Assembly: GCA_021464245.1 (NCBI GenBank)
Contig: JADCRB010000060.1
Coordinates: 921,797 to 985,796 of the forward strand
Origin: Carallia brachiata
Lineage: Eukaryota > Streptophyta > Magnoliopsida > Malpighiales > Rhizophoraceae
Length of the DNA stretch: 64,000 nt
Reading direction: 5' to 3'
The position numbers were made by a program, and so were the translations under genes. The notes beneath the pieces were generated by a model. The model was given only the letters and a program-made list of their open reading frames with translations, did not search any database and was not told the DNA's origin. Below, one piece after another: positions 1-10,451 of the stretch (the stretch's first letter is position 1; every line of letters starts with the position of its first letter).

Positions 1-2
1 CA

Positions 3-80
3 GATATTCTCACAAAGCCATTGAATGAAGATAGATTCATCAGCATTAGAGAGCGTTTAAACATGATAGACACATATTAG
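3..80 (+). CDS. C-terminal end of copia pol (RNase H tail), partial
   Basis: The frame starting at base 3 reads DILTKPLNEDRF and ends in a TAG stop at 78-80. The D-I-x-T-K-P-L motif followed by a short R-x-x-L-x-M tail is the conserved end of the RNase H domain of Ty1/copia polyproteins. Everything upstream (gag, protease, integrase, reverse transcriptase) lies outside the window. This fragment has no internal stop, so the element may be fairly young, but the downstream extra ORF is damaged. Confidence 0.85.
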   Translation, partial: DILTKPLNEDRFISIRERLNMIDTY

Positions 81-999
81 GCTCTCATTGTTGGTTTACC
101 ATTGATTATGCATTTTTTTTCTTTCTCCACGTTTTTATATATATATATATAAAAAAAAACATTGTTTCACGCTGATGTCGTCAAACAGGTACGTTGATTA
201 TTCCTCTATTTTTTTTTGGGTCTGGTCCAGCTCTCTTTCTTATTGATATTATGTGTGCTCTTTTGGAAGTCATCCTTATATATATATATATATATATATT
301 TATCTACTTGCACTTTTGCCACACACGAGACACATTTTTTTGGGACAATTTATTGTGTGCATTTTTGAATGACTTTTGTCTTTTGTGGGTCCATCATTCT
401 TTCGTTCTTTTATATATTTAAAAAAAAAAAAAAACTGCTGTACACCCACATACGCTTGGCCACGTATCCCATTCTTTTACAGCACTTTGTCAGATCCTAT
501 TTCCTCCCTTACAAAAATTTTGCACCATATGTTTTGGACCTATAGCATTTTTTCCGGAGAAGTGCCTTAGATCAATTCCTACCTTCTCTACAGCTCATAT
601 TGACTTTTCTTCTACACCACATAATTATTATTATTTTTTTTTTCTTGTTCCCCATTTTTGACCCAATATTCTCGGGCAATTCTTTTTGTAAGCTTCTCAA
701 TTTTTTTTATTACTTCCTGTTATTGACGATGTCTTTTTCTTGGTCCTTTTTATTCTTAATTGGGCATTTTTTTCTTTTGTTTTGGTCTATACTTTTTAGT
801 ACTCCTTATTTGGGCAACTCGCATCTCCAATTCTCCAAGATTCTCTCTTTCGACTCCCAATTATTATTACCCATTTAGTCTGCACTCCCACTCTTTAAAA
901 ACCTCCACTCGGCTTCATATTCTTGCACCACAGCCAGCTAAAATTCCCAGCCCGTAGCTCCTTTTAATTGGTGCAGTTTTGTGCCTCTTCCCTCATCAC
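81..999 (+). other. non-coding internal region of the copia element
   Basis: This stretch between pol and the extra ORF is strongly T-rich. It contains TA dinucleotide runs near 139-150 and 278-299 and has no convincing reading frame. Short frames here are hydrophobic products of poly-T sequence. Confidence 0.6.
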
Positions 1000-1383
1000 C
1001 ATGAAGCGCAGCAATTCCTCTCCTGACCTAAGTCCCTCTACAGCCAGAAACTATCGTAAGGTGAAACTAAGCACTAAACCCCTACACATAATCTGGAGCC
1101 CTCCTCTCCATTAGAAAAACCAACCTCCTTTTCGGGCTTCGAAGCCAACACTCCTGCTAATATTCTCTATCAACAAACGCGTGATATTACAGATTTGCGC
1201 CTTGCCATTGACTATTTACGCGAAGATATGAGATTTTTCTACGAATCTATTGAAGAGTTTCGTGAAACCTTGGAGATGCTTGACGATGAATTCCGTACAT
1301 GGACTTATAACCAAAAGCGTTTAGCTCGTTATAAGGCCTCCCTTTTTGATGACTCTAAAGGGGGAGTAGGAGACGATGATTAA
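1000..1383 (+). pseudogene. degraded extra ORF of the copia element (env-like position)
   Basis: An ATG at 1000 opens a serine/proline-rich N-terminus that reaches a stop at about 1113. The protein then resumes in another frame and ends in an acidic, charged, probably coiled-coil tail (for example MRLAIDYLREDMRFFYES from 1195), stopping at 1381-1383. SIRE/Maximus elements often carry an extra, sometimes envelope-like, ORF here. No signal peptide or transmembrane segment is visible, so calling it env would rest only on position. At least one frameshift or stop separates the two parts. Confidence 0.5.
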
Positions 1384-1637
1384 CTTTATATATTTTTTTG
1401 GTTTATGTCTTGCTAGGATTCTATCGTAGTCAATTAGTGTGATGTCCTTTTGTCTTACATTTATGTCTTGCTAGAATTCCATCGTAGTCAATACATGTGG
1501 TCTCTTTTATCTATTTATATGGAAGAAATTTCTAGTCATTATTTTTTATGCTCTTATTTGATTAATTTTCATACATGCATAGATTAAGGGGGAGTTTATG
1601 ATTCTTTTTTGTTGTCATCATCAAAAAAGGGGGAGAA
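1357..1637 (+). promoter_or_regulatory. three polypurine-tract-like sites before the 3' LTR
   Basis: Runs of the type AAGGGGGAG occur at 1357-1366, 1586-1594 and 1623-1636. The last abuts the TG of the LTR at 1638 and is the functional polypurine tract by position. The repeated upstream copies match the multiple-PPT habit of SIRE/Maximus elements. The first lies inside the extra ORF near its end. Confidence 0.7.
1402..1492 (+). repeat. 58-bp period direct repeat in the copia 3' region
   Basis: A block of about 33 bp beginning tttatgtcttgctag occurs at 1402-1434 and again at 1460-1492, with only a few mismatches. It lies between the extra ORF and the 3' LTR. Confidence 0.7.
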
Positions 1638-2849
1638 TGTTGATCATGTATTTTTTTATTTTGATGAAGCCAACAATTCCTTTCAATTATCATTTACTTA
1701 ATTGTTTTTTGTGTGCAAGGAATTCCCTTTTGATGTCCCACTTCGGTGATCCATAATTGGAGCTGTACAATTCTTTTAATTATTAAATTTGCCCTATGGA
1801 TCCTACGTTGACACACCAATCTCATCACCATGTGTGACCTTAAAGAATCCATGCAGAATTCTTGTGCCATCTATTGAAGAACATGTGATGGGTATGCAAA
1901 TTTGGAAGGCCAACTAGCCAAGGAGTGTGCCAACCATGGAATTGAGAGTGTCATCCTAAGCTAACCATAAGAACTTTCCTTTATTTCACCAACCAACGTG
2001 GAGCTTCCCCTTGTGTGCATGTGCCAACCTTGCAAATTTCCTTATGGAATTTAATTGGTCCAATCAGCAGAAGATCAATCTCTTTAATGCATATTGAAGA
2101 CTTTCCTCAATTATGAATAAGCAGCAACATGCCAACCGGCTGATTTGTGCTAATTGATTTTAGCCTTTTCAATTGATTCTTGCCATAGAAGTGCACCAAC
2201 GGCTCCTCACCTTGCACCTATAAATAGGTGTACTATTGTTCATGGAAATGCAATTCACCGAAAGAGAAAAAGCTTTATTGAGTTATATAGTGTGTGATGC
2301 TCTTGAAATTTGTGCATAAATAGTTGTTTAGAGAGAAAGAAAAAGTGATTGAGTGAGTGATTTTATTTTTTTTTTTGAGTGTGAAGTTATAATAGAAAAG
2401 AAAAATTAGAGTAAGAGAGGTTCTGCTCGTGTGCGTTGTAAAAAGGTCGTGGACCTTGCGGTGTAATTGTTCTCCTCCCGATTGGGGAGTTCAATAGTGA
2501 ATTGAAAAATTCTCAAGGCGCAAGGCCTTGGGGAGAGGACGTAGGAACAGGTGTTCCGAACCTCTATAAATCGCTGCGTCTCGCTAATTTCTATTTTTGT
2601 TATTACGCACACACCACACAATTTTATTAATCTTCTTTCCTGCTCATACTATCAGCTCTATTTCGCTTTTTATCCGCACTCTCATATTTATTACCCACAG
2701 TCATTTTATTTTCTTAGTATACTCTGTTTAAATTTTATTTACCTACTGCATCACACTTTATTATCGTATTTATTTTGCTTGCCAATTTTTATATCAATTT
2801 TTCGGCTACCCAATTCACCTCCCCTCTTGGGTACCTTTTGGGACCTACA
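1638..2849 (+). repeat. 3' LTR of the copia element (1212 bp)
   Basis: The LTR begins TGTTGATCATG directly after a polypurine tract and ends CCTACA, giving the canonical TG...CA ends. A TATA box (TATAAATA) at 2219-2226 marks the likely U3/R promoter. The GC-richer block 2420-2580 is probably R/U5. Its right edge is fixed independently: from 2850 on, the sequence matches the coding sequence of the paralogous NLR exon at 13899. Confidence 0.85.
2219..2226 (+). promoter_or_regulatory. TATA box of the copia LTR
   Basis: TATAAATA in the middle of the LTR, preceded by a cytosine-rich context, is the only good core-promoter match in the repeat. Confidence 0.6.
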
Positions 2850-3727
2850 TTGATGTTACTAAAATCCTGTAATTCTGCTTGCGGAACTTGACATTTCGAA
2901 GAATTGACTCTGACTCAGACCAAACGTCATCGAGGACCAAAAGTATAGGGTCTGATGTTGACATCCTGATGAGCAATCTTTCCAAATGGTTCGCTGCCTC
3001 GTCTTCACGTTGACACTCTGGCATCTCATAACCGAAATGGTGGAATAATTTCTGCACGATGATCCGCAGGTTTGGTGGTTTTGGGACATAAATGAAGAAG
3101 ATATTGTCCTTGAATTTTTTCTGTGCAGTCATAAGACTATCAGAGAACTGCAACTAAAATACCATTTCACTTGAAGGAAAACGTAAATAGTGCAATGTCT
3201 TGCATAAGAATCTCTGAACTTGGGAAAACAAAGAGGAGGATACAAGTATAGCAATAAACATTTGTATCAATCTCTTGAGCTGATATCGCCATCACTTTAA
3301 ACCAAAGACAAACCAAAAGCATTCCGAAAGAAACCTTATTTTCCCCTTCAGCTTAATATATGGAATCATGCCTTTTTTTTTATGCTCAATGTGTGGTTCT
3401 CATAAAGAAAAAAAGGGCCAAAAACTGGAGGAAGAAAGAAAGGGAAAGAAAGCAGAAGGCTTGCCATGTCTGTTACATACCTTTAACGTCTGCTTTCTTG
3501 ACAGATAGCTATAGCCAATGTTGTCTTCCCACACCCTCCAGGAGCAGATAGCACAAGGAACGGATCTTCTTCATTAAGGAGCATTCTCTTCAAATACCGC
3601 AACGGAGTCTCCAATCCAACCGGATCAACCTTCAGTCCAGGAGGTGAGCACTCACCCCTTAAAATTCTCTTACCAAACAACCCACCATTTGCATCTGCAA
3701 TCTTCCTGAACTCATTTCTCAACTCCC

Positions 3728-4099
3728 TGTTGGTTTTATGAGGGATGAAAGGGAAAGCATTGAAGCTGAAAATGAGGCATTGAATGAGTAGCATGAGCAT
3801 TGCAGCAAGAAAGTGCAGCAGAGACAAAGATGCAGAAAAATTACAGCAGAGAAATGAAGTTGCAGAGGGTAAAAACTTGCTGGAAACTTGCAGCAAGGAG
3901 AAGAGAGACATAAAATGACTTCCTCTACTTCATTAATTATGAAAACCTCATTATATAGAGGTAGATTTATATTCAAAATTTAAAGAAAAGCTGCAACAAA
4001 TTAGCTGTTACATAACAGATCTTTTACATTTCAAATTTGAAACTTAAACTTCAAATTCTAGAGGGAAGTGTTGAGGATGCAGCAGCACCAATTCAATCA
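3728..4099 (-). repeat. 3' LTR of the TRIM-like element
   Basis: This 372-bp copy runs tgttggttttatgaggg to caattcaatca on the plus strand. It pairs with 4723-5089 at very high identity, with a few substitutions and short indels (for example ttatata present only here near 3950). Confidence 0.92.
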
Positions 4100-4707
4100 C
4101 TCCTCCTTGGTGATGATGCATTGAAAACAAAAGGTTCTTTGATGAAACTGATGTGGTCTTCTTCTTTGATTGCTCCTCCTTGAAGGATTTGCTGAGATTT
4201 GAAAAAAAAAGGTTGAGTTTGTTGTTGTTGTTGATGGCATGAACATCCCTGTACAGACTTTGCAGCAGGAATGGTATTGGAGTTCATTTTTTAACCTCTC
4301 GAACTCATGATAGAGGGCATTGATGGGTGAGTTCATTCTTTAGCCTCCCGAACTCAAGATGGAGGTCATTGGTGCTTTGATGAAAGGTTTTAGATGAATG
4401 ATGCATGAGCAATGAGAAATTTCTGTTTTTGATTTGAGTTTTTGACATTTTGAGGAGGCTTGAAAGTTTTTGGTTAGTGACCAGATTTGATGATGTTTTT
4501 GAGATGATTTTTGAGAGAAGAGATGTTTTTTGAGGGTGGAAAATGCAGCTGAGGTTTTGAGAGAGGTGGAAAAGAGTTGCTGCAGAGAATGAAAGGAACA
4601 AAGATGATGATCTACTGCTAAAAGTGATAGCAGTAAAATGATGTTTTGATTTTTAGGGAATGTGGCTGATTTTTGTTGAAAGATCACAGGCCCCTCAAGA
4701 TCATTAT

Positions 4708-4720
4708 GCTCTGATACCAC
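4708..4720 (-). promoter_or_regulatory. primer binding site (initiator tRNA-Met) of the TRIM-like element
   Basis: Plus-strand gctctgataccac is the reverse complement of the usual plant retrotransposon PBS TGGTATCAGAGC. It lies two bases inside the right-hand LTR, which fixes the element's orientation as minus. Confidence 0.9.
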
Positions 4721-4722
4721 TT

Positions 4723-5089
4723 TGTTGGTTTTATGAGGGATGAAAGGGAAAGCATTGAAGCTGAAAATGAGGCATTGAATGAGTAGCATGAGCATTGCAG
4801 CAAGAAAGTGCAACAGAGACAAAGATGCAGAAAAATTACAGCAGAGAAATGAAGCTGCAGAGGGTAAAAACTTGCTGGAAACTTGCAGCAAGGAGAAGAG
4901 AGACATAAAATGACTTCCTCTACTTCATTAATTATGAAAACCTCATAGAGGTAGATTAATATTCAAAATTTAAAGAAAAACTGCAACAAATTAACTGTTA
5001 CATAATAACTCTTTTACATTTCAAATTTGAAACTTAAACTTCAAATTCTAGAGGGAAGTGTTGAGGATGCAGCAGCACCAATTCTATCA
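4723..5089 (-). repeat. 5' LTR of the TRIM-like element
   Basis: This 367-bp repeat is the partner of 3728-4099. It is the 5' LTR because the primer binding site lies next to its inner end on the minus strand. Confidence 0.92.
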
Positions 5090-5518
5090 CTCCCTCACTT
5101 GAGCGGCTGTTTGTCTCACTTCAAAGTTAATCTCATTTATTCCCTCAGATTGCTGCAGCTGCAAAGCAAAGTTAATATACCTGCCAATAGACTTATCCAA
5201 ATCAAGAAGCTTCTGCGTATACCGTGGCCGACGGATCAAGTCAAACGTACGGATTTTTGAGCAAGCAAGGACCAAAGCTTCACCTTCTGTTAGTAAGTCT
5301 CTTAGCCTCTTTGTTTCCTCTGGCCTATCGAATTCTTTGTTGTATGCCTCAAATTGCTTGACTGCTGGCTCTAGGGACCTCAATGTATCTGCCAAAAGCT
5401 TCAAGGTTGGACCAAACATGGTGTTTTTCTTCATTACGTCAATAACCAATTTCAGAAAACTTCCAAAAACTATCTCCAAACCAGCCCCAGCTGCAGCTGA
5501 TGCCCAAAATGATGCCAT

Positions 5519-6688
5519 GGCCTTTCTTATCAAATATAACAGAGAAAAAACCCAAGCAAATGATAAAAATGCTTTCTTTCTGCTTCAATGCTACAATTAG
5601 TAGTATATATACATATGAGAGTCCATATGTTGGTTTCCTTCAGGTTTCTTGGGAGACTTTTGGCTTAACTAACTCTTAATCCGGAAGCATTTGCTAATTT
5701 GACTTGGCATATATTCTCTTCTGTCAAGTCAATGGTTTAGCGTCTAGGAGCAGTCTACCCCAATAAAATTTCTTTAAAAGAATAAAGGAACAAACAGGAA
5801 GGACAATGGCTTTGCTGTGTGTTTAAGCTAGAAAATTTCATCTGAATGTCCTTTATATTTACTTCCAGATGACATGAACAAAATTAAAATTCTCACGCCT
5901 ATTGAGAAAGAATAAAAAAAAAAAAACAAGGATTTATGGACGTTAACGAAAAAATATTAGAAGTCTACGTATTCATATATGCTATGGTGGAGATTCCACT
6001 TAGATTTGTAATAAATTGAGAAAGTATAAAAAAAAAAAATTATTTGTAAATAGGTCATAAAGATAGAGTTATAGAAATTATTTTGCTCTTTAATTGAAAA
6101 TTAAGTCTAAAATTAACTGGATTAAACTATAAGTATAGTCTATTAACTATTAAATATAACTTTTTGAAACTCACACCTCATTTATTTTTTGATACTCAGG
6201 CCTCATTCGTAGCCATATTTCCTATTCGATCTAATTTGACCCAAAATATAGAAGGATGTTTTTTGTGGCAAAAAGATAAGTATGTTTGTATTTTGGGTGA
6301 GACCCTAACAATTATAAATTTAAAATTTTATTTTAGAAATCTTAATTTCTAATTAGGGCAAGAAATTATCAAGCTAATGAGAATTGTAATAATTACTTCA
6401 TTGCACTCTTGTCATTTAACTCAGATTGAGCCTTGTAGTTGGAAAAAAGAAAAAAAAAACACAAATGGGCATGTTTCATATTGCAATTCGGCCACCGACA
6501 AACAACTCGGTAATGACTTCAGTCCAATTGACCCGCTTAGTTGACAGTGTCAAAATGAGCTCTTTTACGCGATCAAGGGAAAACGTCAATGTTTAGTTAG
6601 GTAGCCATTTCGGAATTGGCCTAAAGCAAGAAAAGGAAAATGAAAAAAAAAAAAAAGAAAAGGAAAATGAAATTGATTTACAAATAGA
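5519..6688. other. upstream region of NLR copy A
   Basis: No gene is seen. The stretch is alignable by eye with 15204-16540 upstream of NLR copy B, including the shared block around 5600-5660 and 15298-15360. A TATA-like run (tatatatac near 5604) lies about 90 bp upstream of the copy A start codon; copy B has a weaker version. Both copies accumulate poly-A and poly-T runs. Confidence 0.6.
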
Positions 6689-6900
6689 TTTTTTTTTTTT
6701 TTTAATCAAAAGAGAAGCTGGTACACCTGTGAAAGCAAAGAACAATTACATTACTCTAAACTAAAAAAGCCCATGTCTAGGTTGCTGAACTTCTACAGCA
6801 TGTTGCCAAAGCAATTGTGCTACTTGGGAGGGAGGCTCCAAGAATATGTGGAAACTCCATTTCAGTGAAAGTGCAAGGTTTGCCATCCAGCCACAGATTT
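6689..6900 (-). mobile_element. 5'-truncated LINE tail
   Basis: On the minus strand a reading frame begins WMANLALSLKW and ends at a TAG followed shortly by a long poly-T (plus strand 6689-6703), the copy of a poly-A tail. The WMAN/WLAN motif is the end of the RNase H domain of plant L1-type LINEs. Paralogous segment B lacks this block between 16555 and 16565, so it inserted after the segments separated. A similar tail occurs at 27921-28056. Confidence 0.6.
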
Positions 6901-7876
6901 TTTTAGGAGAGTCATTGTTTTTTTTTTCCACCCTTTTTGTTCGGCCTTTCTAGCCCATTAGATTAGGCTGTTTTTACTGAGCAAGTTAAAATTGCTATTA
7001 TGATCCAGGATCCACACGATGTTTTCATTGGGGTCGCTTGCAAAATATAAAGTTTAAAACATTCTTGATCGCCCGAATCTCTCCTCCAATGGCTTCTCAT
7101 TGGGCATTAACCCATTTCACATTCAGTATTTCACCCCTCTAAAAAAAAGTTCAAGAAGTGCTTGGACACTTGGTTTCAAGAAGTTATTATTGGACATTGA
7201 CTCCAAAATTACTTACTTTAGAGTTGGTTCAAGGTGGGGTCTCAATAAACCACCCTCATACCAATCTGATCCAAGAATGCAGGGAGCTTCTTGCCCAATC
7301 ATGGGAGTGCATTTGAACCATATCTACTGAGAAGGAAATTGTACAGCAGATTGGTTAGTTAATTTTACGTTTATGCAACGCTTGAGTTTGGTATTTTAGA
7401 TTAACTTCTTTTGGAACTTGTTTCAATTTTAGAGGAAAATGTTAAAGGCGTCTTTTTTTCCCGACCTCTTATTATTTAACTTGAGCCGTTGACCCTCCCT
7501 CAATACCAAAAAAAAAAAAATTCAAGAAATTGGGCCTATATGCCTTGCCCTAACGAGAGCAAGTAAACAGTTTTTATGGAGCATAAGCCACCCAAAAAGT
7601 AACAGAAGCGTTAATGTTTCCTCTGGCCTGACAGAGATCGACCCTAAGCGTAAAGACAAAAAAGAGTTCGACTGCAAGACCTACCTGTCAAGCAGGGACG
7701 AAAAGTCGGACTTAGTGATCCAACGGTGCCTTAAACTTGGGCCCTTACCTCTGCTTGGGCCTAATGTTCGATTTCAATTTTCAATCTGTTCCGACAGCTG
7801 ATCGCCTTCTTAACGACATTCGTAGGCGTCGTCTCCCTCAGGTTCTGTTCTTATGCTCGATTGTGCCCCCGAAAAC
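6901..7876. other. region upstream of PPR copy A
   Basis: No gene is seen. From about 7620 the sequence is homologous to 16960-17262 upstream of PPR copy B, so the promoter region was duplicated with the gene. Confidence 0.55.
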
Positions 7877-9348
7877 ATGGGACCTCTGAACTTCAAATCC
7901 TCAATTTCTCAACTGAACAAAATCATTACATCTCGTCCTTATTCTTCTCAAACTCAATCACACAAACATCTCACTCCAAAAACCTTCTTCAAATCGAACA
8001 CAGAAGACATCCTCGTAACTCGGCTGTGCAGGGACGGGAAGTTCAAAGAAGCTATTGACATGTTATGCGAGCAAAACCGCTTAAAAGAAGCGTTACAAGT
8101 TCTCCGCCGGATCGACAGGCCCTCTGCTCTTATTTACTCGACTCTCATTCAGTCTTGCCTTCAGAATCGGGCCCTTGAAGTGGGGAAAAGTGTTCATGAA
8201 CACTTCAAGTCATCTGTGTTTTTACCCGGTTTGTTTACATCGAACAGGATTCTCGGAATGTATGAGAAGTGCGATAGCTTGGTGCATGCCCAGAAGCTGT
8301 TCGATGGAATGAGTGAAAGGGATTAGTGTTCGTGGAATGTTTTGATTTCTGGGCATGTGAAAAATTGGTTTCTTGAAGAAGGGAGTTGTTCGATAAAATG
8401 CCTGAAAGGGATAGTTTTTCTTGGACTGCGATGATTTCTGGTTATGTGCGTCATAATAGGCCTCGTGAGGCTTAGCGAATTTGAAGTCGAATAAGTTTAC
8501 AGTTTCTAGTGCTATTGCTGCTGCTGCAGCGATTCCGAGCTTAAGGCTTGGAAAAGAGATTCATGGTCGTATAACGAGAACTGGGTTGGACTCAGATGAG
8601 GTGGTTTGGAGTGCTTTATCTGATATCTATGGGAAATGTGGTAGCATAGAGGAAGCGAGGCACTTTTTTGACGAGATGGTTAACAGAGATTTTGTTACTT
8701 GGACTGCCGTGTCGACAGATGCTTTGAGAATGGGAGGAGAAGAGAGGGATTTGAATTGTTTGCAGACTTGCTGAGATCAGGGATTAGGTTGAACGAATTT
8801 ACTTTTTCTGGGGTCATACTGTAGAGGAGATTGGCTAGCAGGTTCACGGGCACATGACTAGAACTGGGTTTGATCCATTTCTTTTGCTGCAAACGCTCTT
8901 GTTCACATGTAGTCTAAGTGTGCAGAAAGAGTTTTTAAGGGGATGCGCCGGCCAGATATAGTTTCATGGACTTCCTTGATTTGTGTGTATGCTCAGAATG
9001 GTCAGCCTGATTACGCTCTTCAGTACTTTGAGTTGCTACTCAAATCAGGGATGCAGCCCGATCGCATAACTTTTGTTGGCGTTCTTTCGGCTTTTGTTCA
9101 TGCTGGATTAGTTGATAAAGGGCTTGAATATTTTCCCTCCATAAAGGAGAAATATGGTTTAACTCAAACTGCTGATCATTGTGCTTGTATAATTGATTTG
9201 CTGGCTCGATCTGGCCGATTCGAAGAAGCGGAGAATATGATTGACATAATGCCCATGAAGCCTGATAAGTTTCTTTGGGCATCTCTGTTTGGCGGGTGTA
9301 GATTCATAAAAATCTTGAACTAGCAGAAAGGGCCGCAAAAGCACTGTT
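7877..9348 (+). pseudogene. PPR protein, PLS/DYW class, copy A (broken, 3'-truncated)
   Basis: The gene starts MGPLNFKSSISQLNK at 7877 and contains pentatricopeptide repeats (for example the block around 8943-9290 with VSWTSLICVYAQNGQPDYAL). The family is organellar RNA-binding proteins involved in C-to-U editing. Against copy B (17263-19335) it has a TAG replacing Leu at 8324-8326, several small deletions (around 8380, 8470, 8750 and 8820-8930) and a complete loss of the E/E+/DYW C-terminus. Homology stops at about 9348, and SnRK2-related sequence follows within 370 bp. The product resembles Arabidopsis At4g37170 from memory. This copy cannot make an editing factor. Confidence 0.9.
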
Positions 9349-9713
9349 CATTAATATTCCACTTCATTGGTAAACCTCATTTCTCAATCGAGAAGTTCCA
9401 TTCTCGTTTTAACATCTGATGGGTTAATAGCATTGTTGATTGGGTTTGAGTGGAGGGTTGTATGGAGGGTGCATGAGATTGGAAAATAAAAATGGACAAT
9501 CAATGGCTATGTATGGGACTGAATTAATGTCTCTTGACAATTTGGAATTGGGAGGTTATTTCGCCACATTATCACTAAGAGTCGAGCAATTACATGAGAT
9601 GCCTTCTCCCCTCTTGTTGTCAGTTGAATCTTGTTATATGATGAATGCTGGTTAACTTAGAAATGCTGGATCATTTATGTAACTACCATTCTGATTTTAT
9701 TTTACAATTACAG
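9349..9713 (+). other. spacer, possibly intron of the captured SnRK2 fragment
   Basis: This begins at the PPR homology breakpoint and ends in a good splice acceptor (ttacaattacag, ending at 9713) directly before the first recognisable SnRK2 exon. It may be SnRK2 intron sequence. No coding similarity is recognised. Confidence 0.4.
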
Positions 9714-10451
9714 ATTGCGGATGTGTAGTCATGTGGGGTAACATTGTATGTGATGCTAGTTGGAGCATATCCTTTTGAGGATCATGATGAGCCAAAGGAC
9801 TTCCGGAAGACAATACAGGCATGTGGTTTATTTCTGTTTTTTCTTAGTACTTCCTTGTGCAAATGTTCTTTATGAAAGTCAAACTTTCTTGTTCGTCCCA
9901 TGCAGAGAATTCTTAGTGTCCAGTATTCCATTCCAGACTTCGTTCAGATATCTCCCGAGTGTCGCCACCTGATTTCAAGGATTTTTGATGTGGATCCCGC
10001 AACTGTGAGTGATTTCTTTTACCAACCCATTCTGTAGATAGATAGATATGTTTTGTTGGGAGAACAGTACAGTTGCATATCAGTTACCCCTTTGTGATAG
10101 ATGGATCTGTGTGATCCTTTACCAAGGCCCCTGCTTTTGAACATTTTTTGGAACAGAGAATCACAATTCCTGAAATCAAGAACCATGACTGGTTTCTGAA
10201 AAAATCTCCCAGCAGTTCTGATGGATGAGAAGACAATAAGCAACCAATTTGATGAGCCTGGCCAACCCATGCGAAGCCTTGATACTGTCATGCAGACAAT
10301 CTCTGAGGCCACCATACCGCCACTCGGGGACTGTGGTATCAATCGCTAGATGATGGACAACCTAGACACAGATGATGATATTGGGGACTTTGATTCTGAA
10401 TCTGAGCTTGATATTGACAGTAGTGGGGAGATAGTATATGCTATGATATAG
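9714..10451 (+). pseudogene. 3' fragment of an SnRK2 protein kinase gene (OST1/SnRK2.6-like), introns retained
   Basis: Three exons are visible. 9714-9817 encodes kinase subdomains with [18 protein letters not shown]; 9906-10004 encodes [12 protein letters not shown] and [12 protein letters not shown]; 10157-10451 encodes the DWFLK segment and the acidic ABA-box tail ending SSGEIVYAM. That acidic tail is diagnostic of ABA-activated subclass III SnRK2 kinases. Damage includes a TAG replacing the Trp of the DVWS motif (9722-9730 region), a GC instead of GT at the first donor, an extra A in the last exon near 10200 and an in-frame TAG at about 10350. The N-terminal kinase lobe is absent. Because introns are kept, this is a DNA-level fragment, not a processed pseudogene. 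Confidence 0.88.

Larger units (their letters stand above)
1..2849 (+). mobile_element. 3' portion of a Ty1/copia retrotransposon, SIRE/Maximus-like
   Basis: The first 80 bases encode the C-terminal tail of a copia polyprotein. They are followed by about 1.3 kb of further internal sequence with a degraded extra ORF, three polypurine-tract-like runs and a complete 3' LTR. A long LTR, an extra ORF after pol and multiple polypurine tracts are typical of the SIRE/Maximus group of copia elements. The element is inserted in the minus-strand NB-ARC exon that resumes at 2850; the paralogous exon at 13899 reads straight through the same point. The five bases after the LTR (ttgat) are the expected target duplication, whose partner lies left of the window. 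The lineage is inferred from structure only. Confidence 0.8.
3728..5089 (-). mobile_element. TRIM-like non-autonomous LTR retrotransposon
   Basis: Two near-identical direct repeats (3728-4099 and 4723-5089) with TG...CA ends flank a 623-bp interior. The element is bordered on both sides by the 5-bp target duplication ctccc (3723-3727 and 5090-5094). On the minus strand the upstream LTR (right copy) is followed after two bases by a primer binding site, GTGGTATCAGAGC (complement of 4708-4720), which matches initiator tRNA-Met. A short polypurine stretch (AAGGAGGAG) abuts the other LTR. No gag or pol domain is present, so it depended on a partner element. At 1362 bp it is larger than classical TRIMs but far smaller than an autonomous element. 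Confidence 0.92.
2850..5518 (-). pseudogene. RPW8-type NLR (NRG1-like), copy A, disrupted and truncated
   Basis: On the minus strand the gene starts MASFWASAAAG at 5518 with an RPW8 (CC-R) domain. It continues after an inserted element at 3727 and reaches the P-loop GGCGKTTLA near 3500-3530. A second exon (about 3130 down to 2850) carries the kinase-2 motif LLVLDDVW. Intact copy B at 11661-15203 shows what is broken: a TRIM-like element splits exon 1 (3728-5089), one extra base near 3495 shifts the frame just before the exon 1 donor, one extra A at the start of exon 2 shifts it again, and a copia LTR cuts exon 2 at 2850. The C-terminal half would lie left of the window if it survives. Active members of this family act as helper NLRs in immune signalling; this copy cannot encode one. 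Confidence 0.92.
2850..9348. repeat. segmental duplication NLR+PPR, unit A
   Basis: This segment (divergent RPW8-NLR on minus, PPR on plus, shared upstream spacer) is homologous along its length to 13899-18801. Unit A has gained a TRIM-like element and a LINE tail, and both genes are destroyed. Confidence 0.9.

Noticed and set aside
600..957. Hydrophobic frames in the copia internal region
   Set aside because: T-rich sequence gives Phe/Leu strings that mimic membrane segments. No conserved env features.
4340..4906. 188-codon minus-strand frame inside the TRIM-like element
   Set aside because: It crosses the LTR and primer site, has no domain and is Ser/Leu/Phe low-complexity. The element is non-coding.
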